Part shown: in pieces, positions 44,573 to 52,495 of the stretch
Numbering within the stretch: the first letter of the stretch is position 1
Layout of the letters: each line of letters begins with the position of its first letter
NCBI GenBank assembly: GCA_050331695.1
Contig: JBHJGP010000002.1
Span: forward strand, 5,784-69,783
Direction: 5' to 3'
Source: JBHJGP01 sp050331695
GTDB taxonomy: Bacteria > Pseudomonadota > Alphaproteobacteria > Geminicoccales > Geminicoccaceae
Length of the DNA: 64,000 nt
The notes under the pieces: generated by a model
Databases searched by the model: none
What the model was told of the DNA's origin: nothing
The model's input: the letters and a program-made list of their open reading frames with translations, nothing else
Translations under genes and position numbers: made by a program

Positions 44573-45840
44573 GACCGGACCAGTCGTTCGAGACCGCTCA
44601 TATAGGGTCTGAGCACTGGGGGAATGATCACCGAGCCACCCTCTTCTTGATAGTTTTCAACCACCGCGACAAGCGCCCGGCCCACGGCGACGCCCGAGCC
44701 GTTCAGGGTGTGGACGAATTCGGTTCGCTTTTCGCCATCGGGGCGGAAGCGGCAATTCATCCGCCGAGCCTGGAAAGCGCCGCAATTGGAGCAGCTCGAG
44801 ATTTCCCGATAGCGGCCCTGGCCCGGCAGCCAGACCTCGATGTCGTAGGTTTTCTGGGCACCGAAGCCGATATCACCAGCACATAAGGTAACCGTTCGAT
44901 AGGGAAGCTCCAGGCGCTCCAAAACGGTTTCCGCGCAACGGGTCATGCGCTCATGTTCATCGACCGAGCTTTCAGGCTCGGTTACGCTCACCAGCTCGAC
45001 CTTGGTGAACTGGTGCTGGCGGATCATGCCCTTGGTGTCCTTACCAGCGGCGCCCGCTTCGGCGCGAAAGCAGGGCGAATAGGCCGTAAACCTAAGGGGC
45101 AGCGTCTCCAAATCCAGGATCTCGCCAGCATGGAGGTTGGCGAGCGCCACCTCCGAGGTCGGGATCAACCAGTGATCGCTGGTCGTGTGAAAGGCCTCGT
45201 CAGCGAATTTCGGCAGTTGATTGGAGCCGTACATGGCTTGCTCGCGCACCAGGTAAGGCACGTGGACTTCGCGATAGCCGTGCTCTTCGACATGTAGATC
45301 GAGCATGAACTGGGCAAGCGCCCGCTCCAGCCTTGCAAGACCGCCGGAGAGAACGACGAAGCGGGCTCCCGAAAGCTTGGCCGCGCGTTCGAAATCCATG
45401 CCGAGGGCAGCGCCCAGCTCGTCGTGGGGCAAGGGATCGAAAGCGAAATTTCGGGGGCTTCCCGAGCGGCGAACCTCTTGATTATCCTCTTCATCGGCGC
45501 CGTCCGGTACCTCGTCGGTGATCAGATTAGGCAGGCCCGCGAGCTGCCCTTCGAGAATGATCGCCGTGTCCCGCTCCTGATCCTTAAGCGAGGCCAGCTC
45601 GCTTTTCAGCTCGGCAACGCGGGCGATCGCCTCTGACGCGTCACCGCCTCCCTGCTTGATGCGTCCGATATCTCGCGACGCGGTGTTGCGCTCTGCTTCA
45701 AGCTGCTGGCCTCTGGCTTGCATCGATCGGATCCGCTCGTCCAGCGCCAGAAGTTCCTGGGCCACCGGCGGCAGACCGCGACGCGCCATGGCGGCATCGA
45801 ACCCTTGCGGATCGGCGCGCAGCGCTCTCAGGTCATGCAC
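44569..45840 (-). CDS. serS: Seryl-tRNA synthetase
   Basis: Class II synthetase of 423 residues charging tRNA-Ser (and tRNA-Sec where present). GTG start at 45840 gives the usual MHDLRALR opening. Residues 30-110 form the coiled-coil tRNA-binding arm; motif 2 is seen in PCFRAEAGAAGKDTKGMIRQHQF and motif 3 in NGSGVAVGRALVAVVENYQ. Coupled to surE downstream by ATGA; tatC is 58 bases upstream in the same direction. Confidence 0.97.
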   Translation of the reverse strand: MHDLRALRADPQGFDAAMARRGLPPVAQELLALDERIRSMQARGQQLEAERNTASRDIGRIKQGGGDASEAIARVAELKSELASLKDQERDTAIILEGQLAGLPNLITDEVPDGADEEDNQEVRRSGSPRNFAFDPLPHDELGAALGMDFERAAKLSGARFVVLSGGLARLERALAQFMLDLHVEEHGYREVHVPYLVREQAMYGSNQLPKFADEAFHTTSDHWLIPTSEVALANLHAGEILDLETLPLRFTAYSPCFRAEAGAAGKDTKGMIRQHQFTKVELVSVTEPESSVDEHERMTRCAETVLERLELPYRTVTLCAGDIGFGAQKTYDIEVWLPGQGRYREISSCSNCGAFQARRMNCRFRPDGEKRTEFVHTLNGSGVAVGRALVAVVENYQEEGGSVIIPPVLRPYMSGLERLVRS

Positions 45841-45898
45841 CGCTATCGTCCTGATTGAGAGAAAACTGACCGGAAACTAGAAGCTTAGGCCCGGTCAA

Positions 45899-46732
45899 TC
45901 AATCGCCAGTCCCGGTCACCTGCGTTTCGGCGGCTTCCCCATCGGCCTCGGCCTGTTCACGTTTTCGCTCGGCCATGCGGACGGCGATGATCGAGATCTC
46001 GTAGAGCAGAATGATCGGCAGGCCCAGGCCGATCTGCGAGATGATGTCGGGCGGGGTCAGAAGGGCTGCCACGACGAAGGTGCCAACGATCGCATATTTC
46101 CGGTTGCGGGCGAGACCTTCGGCGGTAACGAGGCCCACCCGCCCCATCAGGGTCAGGGCCACGGGAAGCTGAAAACAAAGCCCAAAGGCGAAAATCAGCT
46201 TCATGACTAGATCGAGATATTCCCCGACCCGGGCCTCGAGCTGAATGGGCAAGGCGGTCTCGCTGCCAGTCGTTTGGAAGCTCAGGAAAAATTGCCAGGC
46301 GAGCGGAAACACCAGATAGTAAACGACCGCACCACCGAGAAAGAACATGACTGGCGTGGCGGCGAGAAACGGCAGAAACGCTTGCTTCTCGGTTCTATAA
46401 AGACCCGGAGCGATAAACATCCAGAGCTGGGAGGCGACGAACGGGAAGGTGATGAAGGCGCCGGCGAAAAACGCCACCTTGAGATGGGTGAAAAACGCTT
46501 CGGTCAGGCCCGTGTAGATCATCCGGGTGCAGGCAGCGGCCTCACCTTCGGCAGCATTGGCCAGTCAGACATCGGCCAGTGGCTGGGTCAAAAACGAATA
46601 GATGCCGTCGGCAAAGAAATAACAGATCAGAAACCCGATGAAGATCGCGATAACCGAGTACATCAGCCGGTTTCGAAACTCGATCAGGTGATCGAGCAGC
46701 GGCATCTCCCGATCGTCGATATCCTTCAGCAT
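45899..46732 (-). pseudogene. tatC: tatC, Sec-independent translocase subunit, interrupted by an in-frame TGA
   Basis: TatC is the twin-arginine receptor of the Tat export system. From ATG at 46732 (nine bases after tatB) the frame reads 55 TatC-like residues (start MLKDIDDREMPLLDHL, HLIEFRNRL, helix 1, then QPLADV), then TGA as codon 56 (46567-46565), then continues unbroken in the same frame for 221 codons (MIYTGLTEAFFTHLKVAFF onward, five further helices, acidic tail). Total 277 residues if read through, normal for the family. The first part holds the signal-peptide-binding surface. Trp would fit codon 56 (TGG to TGA, one change). Restart at ATG 46522 is conceivable but lacks a good ribosome-binding site. 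Sequencing error, nonsense mutation and readthrough remain open. Confidence 0.88.
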
Positions 46733-46741
46733 CGCAGCCGC

Positions 46742-47185
46742 TTAGACCGGCTCGGCTGGTTTGGAGGACTCGGCCGGTTTGGCATGCTCGGGCGCTTGCT
46801 GCGCCGTCGCGCCCCCTGGCTCGGCCGCCCCGTTGGCCGCAGTCGGCGCCGCCCGGCTCTCGTCCTCTGCGGCATCATCCTTGCCGTTCTTGGCCTTGAT
46901 ATCCGGGCGCAACGCGCCCTTGAGATCTCCGTCCGGATCGATGGCACTCTCAATCGACCTGCCGACGTTCATGCGACCCGCCTTGTCGATCTGTTTCTTC
47001 ACCTCGCCGAGTTCGGTTTCGTTCGCCATGTCCTCAAGGGAACGCCGGAACTCGCGTGCCAGCGCGCGCGCCTTGCCGACCCAGCGGCCGACGTCGCGGG
47101 CAAGCTTGGGCAGTTCTTTGGGACCGAGAACGAGCAACGCGATCAACATCACGATGCCCATTTCCGACCAGCCGAGATCAAACAC
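46742..47185 (-). CDS. tatB: Sec-independent protein translocase protein TatB
   Basis: 147 residues: an N-terminal helix (GIVMLIALLVLGPKELPKLARDVGRW) with the Glu/Gly-Pro hinge, an amphipathic helix, and an Ala/Glu/Lys-rich tail of low complexity. GTG start (opening MFDLGWSEM, the classic TatB beginning). Works with TatC as the twin-arginine signal receptor. Eleven bases after tatA and nine before tatC. Intact, unlike tatC. Confidence 0.95.
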   Translation of the reverse strand: MFDLGWSEMGIVMLIALLVLGPKELPKLARDVGRWVGKARALAREFRRSLEDMANETELGEVKKQIDKAGRMNVGRSIESAIDPDGDLKGALRPDIKAKNGKDDAAEDESRAAPTAANGAAEPGGATAQQAPEHAKPAESSKPAEPV

Positions 47186-47196
47186 CGGCTTGGTTC

Positions 47197-47421
47197 CTAA
47201 CTTTTGACGGTGTCGTCCTTGGTGGTCTCAGCGACCGGAGTCTGATCGTCATGGGCAATGGACTTGTCCGCCTTGGCGGGCTCGTCGTCCTCCTTCATGC
47301 CCTGTTTGAAGTTCTTCACGCCCTTGGCCACGTCACCCATCACCTTCGGCAGCTTGCCGGCGCCGAATAGGATGAGGACGATCAGCAGGATCAGGATCAC
47401 CTGCCAAACACCGATACTCAT
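47197..47421 (-). CDS. tatA: Sec-independent protein translocase protein TatA
   Basis: 74 residues: MSIGVWQVILILLIVLILFG membrane helix, the FGAGKLP hinge, amphipathic helix DVAKGVKNFKQGMKEDDE and an acidic tail. It forms the Tat pore. ATG at 47421 with GGGGAG seven bases upstream. First gene of tatABC; a 16-bp palindrome lies 44 bases upstream. Confidence 0.96.
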   Translation of the reverse strand: MSIGVWQVILILLIVLILFGAGKLPKVMGDVAKGVKNFKQGMKEDDEPAKADKSIAHDDQTPVAETTKDDTVKS

Positions 47422-47464
47422 CGACGAACTCCCCTGGAAAGGACCGCTAAACGATCCCTAATTG

Positions 47465-47480
47465 TTGCGAACTGTCGCAA
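47465..47480. promoter_or_regulatory. 16-bp palindrome upstream of tatA
   Basis: TTGCGA (47465-47470) and TCGCAA (47475-47480) are perfect inverse repeats around ACTG, followed on the plus strand by AAAA. On the minus strand the T run precedes the hairpin, so it is not a terminator for the upstream ABC gene; it lies where the tatA promoter should be. Possible operator. Confidence 0.3.
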
Positions 47481-47551
47481 AAAACCACCCTCGTGACAAC
47501 GTCGCCTGTTCCGGCAAGCGTCATCTGGCCAGTGGGTGCGTGCCCGTAGCC

Positions 47552-48655
47552 CTAGGATGACGAATAAATGAATACGTGGCCCTGGTCGATGCGAACTGCA
47601 ACCTGGGCGCCCACGGATGCATCAACACCCGGCGGAACCCGCGTCGTTACGGTCCAACCGGCGATCGCCAGCTCCGCCCAGTGATCGGGGCCCGCCCGAC
47701 GGACGGCGACGATCCGCCCCACCGCACTACCGGGCTCCGGCTCATTCAGAAGGGTGGTCGCGTCGGGCCTCACGACCACGTCGACGGCGGTGCCGTCACC
47801 GAGTTCCGGCCGCGGAATATCGCCCATGGGGGTCGACACGCTTCCTCCCACAGCCCAGCTCTTGAAGCGCCGGACCGGACCGAAAAAGCTGCAGCAGAAG
47901 AGATCGCTTGGCCGTTCATAAATTTCTTCCGGCGAGCCACTTTGAAGAATGCGGCCCGCCTGCATGATGTGGATTTGATCCGCGGCCGCGACCGCCTCGT
48001 CCGCATCATGGGTCACCAGTAAGGTCGGCGTGCCCGTGTCCTTGACCAGGCGCATCACCGTCTCGCGGACCTCCGCCCGCAGATAGGTATCGAGACTGGA
48101 GAACGCCTCATCAAGCAGCATCAGACACGGATCTGGCGCCAGGGCGCGGGCGAGCGCGACCCGCTGCTGCTCGCCGCCCGACAGACGGTGGGGATAGGCC
48201 GCGGCATGGCGCTCCATGTCGACCTGTTGCAGGAGCGACGTCACCTTGCGCTCGCGATCACGCTTGGGCAGATGACGAATGCCGAAGGCGATGTTCTGCG
48301 CAACGCTCAAATGGGGAAACAGAGCGTAGTCCTGAAACATCAAGCCGACTTTCCGCCGCTCCGCCGGCAATTGCCAGCTCTTTTGGGCGACGCGGCGATC
48401 GCAGATGTCGATCTCGCCGGCCTGAACTTCCTCGAGACCGGCGATGAGGCGCAACGTCGTCGTCTTGCCGCAGCCGGACGGGCCGATCAGGCAGTGCACC
48501 TCACCGGGCCCGATCGAGAGGTCGACATGATCAAGAACCAGCCTGTCGGCGAACCGATGCGACAGGCCGCGGACGCGCAGAGACCCGTGAGCTTGCCTTT
48601 CGATCGGTTCCGGCACCGACGGCGGGTTCAGCAGCTCGGTGATGTTATCGAACAT
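47552..48655 (-). CDS. ABC transporter ATP-binding protein (iron/polyamine/thiamine type)
   Basis: About 367 residues from ATG at 48655 (an in-frame TTG at 48712 is the other option; neither has a strong ribosome-binding site). Walker A GPSGCGKTT, Q-loop FQDYALFPHL, signature LSGGEQQRVALARAL, Walker B LMLLDEAFSSLD, H-loop THD. The C-terminal third is a TOBE-type regulatory domain (VVVRPDATTLL). This is the FbpC/PotA-like class, but no permease or binding-protein gene is adjacent, so substrate and partners are unknown. It sits between scpB and tatA. Confidence 0.88.
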   Translation of the reverse strand: MFDNITELLNPPSVPEPIERQAHGSLRVRGLSHRFADRLVLDHVDLSIGPGEVHCLIGPSGCGKTTTLRLIAGLEEVQAGEIDICDRRVAQKSWQLPAERRKVGLMFQDYALFPHLSVAQNIAFGIRHLPKRDRERKVTSLLQQVDMERHAAAYPHRLSGGEQQRVALARALAPDPCLMLLDEAFSSLDTYLRAEVRETVMRLVKDTGTPTLLVTHDADEAVAAADQIHIMQAGRILQSGSPEEIYERPSDLFCCSFFGPVRRFKSWAVGGSVSTPMGDIPRPELGDGTAVDVVVRPDATTLLNEPEPGSAVGRIVAVRRAGPDHWAELAIAGWTVTTRVPPGVDASVGAQVAVRIDQGHVFIYSSS

Positions 48656-48758
48656 GAGCGTTTTCGAACGGTGCCATGACGCACAAATAAAACCGTGCTG
48701 GCCTTTAATCAAGGACAGGCGATTATCACGGTCGGGTCAGTTTTTGTTTGGAATTATT

Positions 48759-49388
48759 TTAATTCGCGTCTTGGGATGTTTCCTGCGATGCGGCGGGCGT
48801 TTCCGTCGCCTGGTGAAGATCGTCGAAAAAGCCGGCGGCCCGAAGCTCCTCGACCCGGGGCAGGTCTTCCAGCGATGAGAGATCGAAATGATCAAGAAAA
48901 GCCTCCGAGGTCACCCAGGTGACCGGCCGGCCGGGGCTTCGCCGCCGCCCGCGCGGCTTGATCATATTCAGGTCCATGAGCAGATCCATCGTACCCTTGC
49001 TCACCGAAACCCCGCGGATACGCTCGATTTCGGCCCGGGTGACCGGCTGCCGATAGGCGATGGTGGCGAGCGTTTCCATGGCCGCGCGGGACAGTTTGTG
49101 GACCTGGCTTTGGAGCCGTTCCAAATGGGGGGCGACGTCCGCCGCCGTGCGAAAGGCCCATAAACCCCCTCGGCATTCGAGCTGGACGCCGCGCCCGCCA
49201 TAATCGGTTCGGAGCCGCTCCAACAGCGAGCGGACATCGCCGCCATAGGCAGGGACGTGAGCCGAAAGGGTCGCCAGATCCAAGGGCTCGGCGGCGGCGA
49301 ACAAAACCGCTTCCACGACCCTTATCGCTTGAGCCTCGTTTTCGGCACCGTCCTCGGCTTCACCGCTGGCCGCCTCACCGTCAGCCAT
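48759..49388 (-). CDS. scpB: Segregation and condensation protein B
   Basis: 209 residues. Two winged-helix domains: the first about residues 22-100, the second with ETLATIAYRQPVTRAEIERIRGV, the family hallmark. Forms the condensin complex with Smc and ScpA for chromosome segregation. ATG at 49388, overlapping scpA by eight bases. The acidic N-terminal 20 residues and the polar C-terminal tail are low complexity. Confidence 0.96.
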   Translation of the reverse strand: MADGEAASGEAEDGAENEAQAIRVVEAVLFAAAEPLDLATLSAHVPAYGGDVRSLLERLRTDYGGRGVQLECRGGLWAFRTAADVAPHLERLQSQVHKLSRAAMETLATIAYRQPVTRAEIERIRGVSVSKGTMDLLMDLNMIKPRGRRRSPGRPVTWVTSEAFLDHFDLSSLEDLPRVEELRAAGFFDDLHQATETPAASQETSQDAN

Positions 49389-50145
49389 GAACTCGCCTCA
49401 AGGACGGGGTCAACGAGCCTTCTTCCTGGTTGAGTTGGATGCGGCCCTGGCGCGCCAGCTCCAAGGATGCGGCGAAACCGGACGCCAGGCGCGTTCGCCG
49501 CTGCCAGGGTTTGCTCGCCAGGCGACAGGCGGCGTCGGCCAGGTCGATCCAACTGGCATCGACCCTCAAAATGTTCTCGAGCCAGGTCCTGGCCTCCTCG
49601 ATCGACAGGATCTGACCGCGGTCGATGGTGAGCGTCTGCGCATGCGCTCTCTGGCTGGTGCTGGCATAGGCGCGCAGGAGTTCAGCGAGGCTGAGGTCGA
49701 GAGAAGCGACCCGGCGAATGCTGAGACCATCCGGGTTGCCCCGGACCAGACGCCCCTGCCCCAGACGCGGTCGCTCGGTCAGCGCCGCGGCGGCACCCTT
49801 GAGCGCGTCCAGCCGGCGCAGTCGGGCGGTCAGATCCTCGACCATCTCGTCGGCCGCGCCCGCCTCATCCTCGGCGGCAGGCAGCAGATATCGCGACTTG
49901 AGGTAGGCCAGCCAGCTGGCGGTGAGAAGATAGTCGGCGGCGATTTCGAGGCGTGTTTCCAGGGCCTTGGCCATGAACGCCATGTATTGATCGACGAGCG
50001 CCAGGATCGAGATCTTGGCCAGATCGACCTTCTGGTTGCGGGCCAGGGTTAGGAGCAGGTCGATCGGCCCCTCGAAGCCGTCGAGGCTGACGACCAAGGT
50101 CTCGTCGGCGGTAGTCCGTTCAACCTCGGTGACAGGCTCGGCCAT
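49381..50145 (-). CDS. scpA: Segregation and condensation protein A
   Basis: 254 residues; kleisin subunit of bacterial condensin. Diagnostic start LVVSLDGFEGPIDLLLTLAR, then helical blocks QYMAFMAKALETRLEIAADYLLTA and YLKSRYLLP, and a C-terminal winged-helix region. It abuts nagZ with no gap (nagZ stop at 50146) and overlaps scpB by eight bases. Confidence 0.96.
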   Translation of the reverse strand: MAEPVTEVERTTADETLVVSLDGFEGPIDLLLTLARNQKVDLAKISILALVDQYMAFMAKALETRLEIAADYLLTASWLAYLKSRYLLPAAEDEAGAADEMVEDLTARLRRLDALKGAAAALTERPRLGQGRLVRGNPDGLSIRRVASLDLSLAELLRAYASTSQRAHAQTLTIDRGQILSIEEARTWLENILRVDASWIDLADAACRLASKPWQRRTRLASGFAASLELARQGRIQLNQEEGSLTPSLRRVHG

Positions 50146-51153
50146 TCAGGCGAAGCCCGCCATGGCCTGCTCGATATCAGCTCTCGCGACCGGCGCCGGG
50201 TTTTCGACCATGGCCAGCGCCCGGTGCAGGCGTTCAGCGGCGCCCTCGGTCACGGCCGGCACCGCGTCGAGCACGGCCTCGATCTCCCGGGCGTCACCGG
50301 TGCAGTGCAGCACCAGATCGCAGCCGGCGGCGAGAGCGCGGTGACAGCGGCTCGGCAGATCGCCGTCGAGCGCGCCCATTGAGATGTCGTCACTGAACAA
50401 AAGACCATCGAAGCCGATTTCGGAGCGGATGACGCGCTCGATGACGATCTTCGAAAACGTTGCCGGCTGACCGTCGAGAGCGTCGTAACGCAGGTGAGCG
50501 GTCATACCGGCGGGTGCGTGGGCGCAGCGCCGGAACGGCACGAAATCACGGGCGCGGAGCTCGTCGATCGAAGCGTCGACCGTCGGCAAAGCAAGGTGGC
50601 TGTCGAGGCGGGCGCGGCCGTGGCCCGGCAGATGCTTGATCACCGGCACGATGCCGGCATCGATCATCGCCTCGAGCGCGGCTGACCCCATGATCGCCAC
50701 CGCTTCCGGATCGCTGCCGAACGAGCGATCTCCGATCACCTGGTGGGTCGCCTCATCGGCGACATCGAGCACTGGCGCGCAATCCCAACCGATGCCGCAA
50801 TCGATCAGATCGACCGCCAGTCTCCGGGCATGACGACGGGCGGCCTCACCAGGGTCCAGGCCCGACGAGGACGACCAACTCTCCAACTTTCCCGCCGGCG
50901 GCAGGCACGGCCAAGCCGGTGCGGTCAGGCGCTGGACACGCCCCCCCTCCTGGTCCACCAGGATCGGCACGGCGGGCCAATCTGTCACCTCGCGCAAACG
51001 GTCCGCGAGCCGCCGAAGCTGAACCGGATCGCCGCAGTTCCGCCGAAAAAGGATGAACCCGGCGGGTCTGTAACGTCTGATCAGGTTGATCTCGACGGCG
51101 GTCAAGCTCGCTCCCTCAAGACCGATGACAGCGGCGGACCGCGGCAGGCTCAT
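50146..51153 (-). CDS. nagZ: Beta-N-acetylhexosaminidase, GH3, peptidoglycan recycling
   Basis: 335 residues, cytosolic; removes GlcNAc from muropeptides during peptidoglycan turnover. VDQEGGRVQRL, VIKHLPGHGRARLDSHLALP (catalytic Asp/His dyad loop) and the nucleophile region LLFSDDISMGAL are NagZ marks. Start ATG overlaps the TGA of the SPOR gene by four bases. In species with AmpR-controlled beta-lactamases NagZ products act as inducers; none is seen here. Confidence 0.95.
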   Translation of the reverse strand: MSLPRSAAVIGLEGASLTAVEINLIRRYRPAGFILFRRNCGDPVQLRRLADRLREVTDWPAVPILVDQEGGRVQRLTAPAWPCLPPAGKLESWSSSSGLDPGEAARRHARRLAVDLIDCGIGWDCAPVLDVADEATHQVIGDRSFGSDPEAVAIMGSAALEAMIDAGIVPVIKHLPGHGRARLDSHLALPTVDASIDELRARDFVPFRRCAHAPAGMTAHLRYDALDGQPATFSKIVIERVIRSEIGFDGLLFSDDISMGALDGDLPSRCHRALAAGCDLVLHCTGDAREIEAVLDAVPAVTEGAAERLHRALAMVENPAPVARADIEQAMAGFA

Positions 51154-52493
51154 CGCCGGGGCGTCACCACGAAACAGTCGCCGCCCCGATCCTTGATCTC
51201 GACACAGGCCGCATCCGCGCTCGCCACGTCGGCGAAGGGGCCGACCTGGACCCGGGCGAAGACGCCGCCATCGGTCGACACCGCCTCAAAATAAGGTCGT
51301 TTGTCTCCGAGAATATCCCGATACTGGTCCCTCATCGTCTGCCAGGCCCGGTCCTCGGCGCCGGGCCGGACGGCAATCAACTGCAGTCGAACGCCATCGC
51401 CGAGCGCGGTCAGACGGGTAGGGACATCGTCTTCCTGAGGCGCGGGCGAACTCGGCGCCGTCGCGGTTGGCGCGGCCGGCGCTTGCGGCGGTTCCGCCGG
51501 GGCCGGTGTCTGGGGCGTGCGTGCTGCTTGCAGAGCCGCGACCTCTTCGGTTTCAGGCTTTCTCACCGGCGTCGGCGCCGGTGCCGCCGGTGCTCGGGGC
51601 TCCTCGATCGCCGCAGGCTGTTCTGTGCCGGCGGGCTGCTCGACCGGTTCGACGGCTGCCACCTGACGCGTCTCGACCTCGGTTGGAGGTTCGATCGCCA
51701 CCGCCGCGTCGTCGGGCGTCTCTATAGCGGCAGTCGCCTGATCGATGGCTGTCTCCGCCCGGCCGTCCGCACTGTCAGCACCGTCACCGGCGCCTCGGAC
51801 CAGACCGTCGGTCGCCTCCGCAACGGTATCCGCCGGCTCAGACGCGGATCCGGCGGTCTCGCCCTCGTCCTCGGGTGTCACCGCGGCGATCTCCTCCTGG
51901 GCGGCCTCGAGCCTTTCGTCGAAAGCCTCGGCGGCGGCTTCGGCCTCGGCGACCGCCTCGGAAATCCGCTCTTCGCCAGCCGTTTCGGCTGTGTCGGCCG
52001 GAGCCGCCAGATCCTCCTCGGTTACCGGATCATCGGTTCCTATGTCCGTGTTGGCTGATGTGCTCTCGGGTTCGGGAACCACATTGTCGGCAAGATCGAT
52101 CGCCTCAACGTCGGCAGACGATGACGCCTCGTTCTCCGCGCTCTCGACCGGCTCCTCTGAGATTGCCCCGTCAGCGGAAGCCGTCTCATCGACCGGCTCG
52201 TTCAAAAGCTCAAGGACCCCGCCCTGCCCCGCCTGCTCGTCGCCGGCAGCATCGGCCGTGGCCAGGATCTTCAGCGGCCCCTCGGGTGCCGCGACGATCG
52301 GCGCCTCGCCACCGGGACCAATGACCCGCTGATAGGCCGACCAGACGGTCGCGCCGAAAATGACGAAGACGCCGATGAGCAAAAGCCCCAAAAGCAGCCG
52401 CTTGTAGCCAGCGCCTTTCTTGGCGGCCGGCTGGCCGTACTCCTCATAGGGCGGTATCTCGAGCAAATCGATGGACTTCTGATTACCTGCCAC
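51150..52493 (-). CDS. SPOR-domain membrane protein with long acidic linker
   Basis: 447 residues. One membrane helix (LLLGLLLIGVFVIFGATVW, about residues 30-48), a roughly 300-residue Ala/Glu/Pro linker of low complexity, and a C-terminal SPOR domain (about 370-447) that binds glycan strands lacking stem peptides at septa. GTG start at 52493, three bases after argS. This place between argS and nagZ is typical for alphaproteobacteria. Function in cell division is inferred from the domain. Confidence 0.9.
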   Translation of the reverse strand: MAGNQKSIDLLEIPPYEEYGQPAAKKGAGYKRLLLGLLLIGVFVIFGATVWSAYQRVIGPGGEAPIVAAPEGPLKILATADAAGDEQAGQGGVLELLNEPVDETASADGAISEEPVESAENEASSSADVEAIDLADNVVPEPESTSANTDIGTDDPVTEEDLAAPADTAETAGEERISEAVAEAEAAAEAFDERLEAAQEEIAAVTPEDEGETAGSASEPADTVAEATDGLVRGAGDGADSADGRAETAIDQATAAIETPDDAAVAIEPPTEVETRQVAAVEPVEQPAGTEQPAAIEEPRAPAAPAPTPVRKPETEEVAALQAARTPQTPAPAEPPQAPAAPTATAPSSPAPQEDDVPTRLTALGDGVRLQLIAVRPGAEDRAWQTMRDQYRDILGDKRPYFEAVSTDGGVFARVQVGPFADVASADAACVEIKDRGGDCFVVTPRR

Positions 52494-52495
52494 CG

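Noticed and set aside
46565..46567. Selenocysteine at the tatC TGA
   Set aside because: TatC has no known selenoprotein form, the site fits Trp, and I see no clear SECIS-like stem-loop right after the codon.
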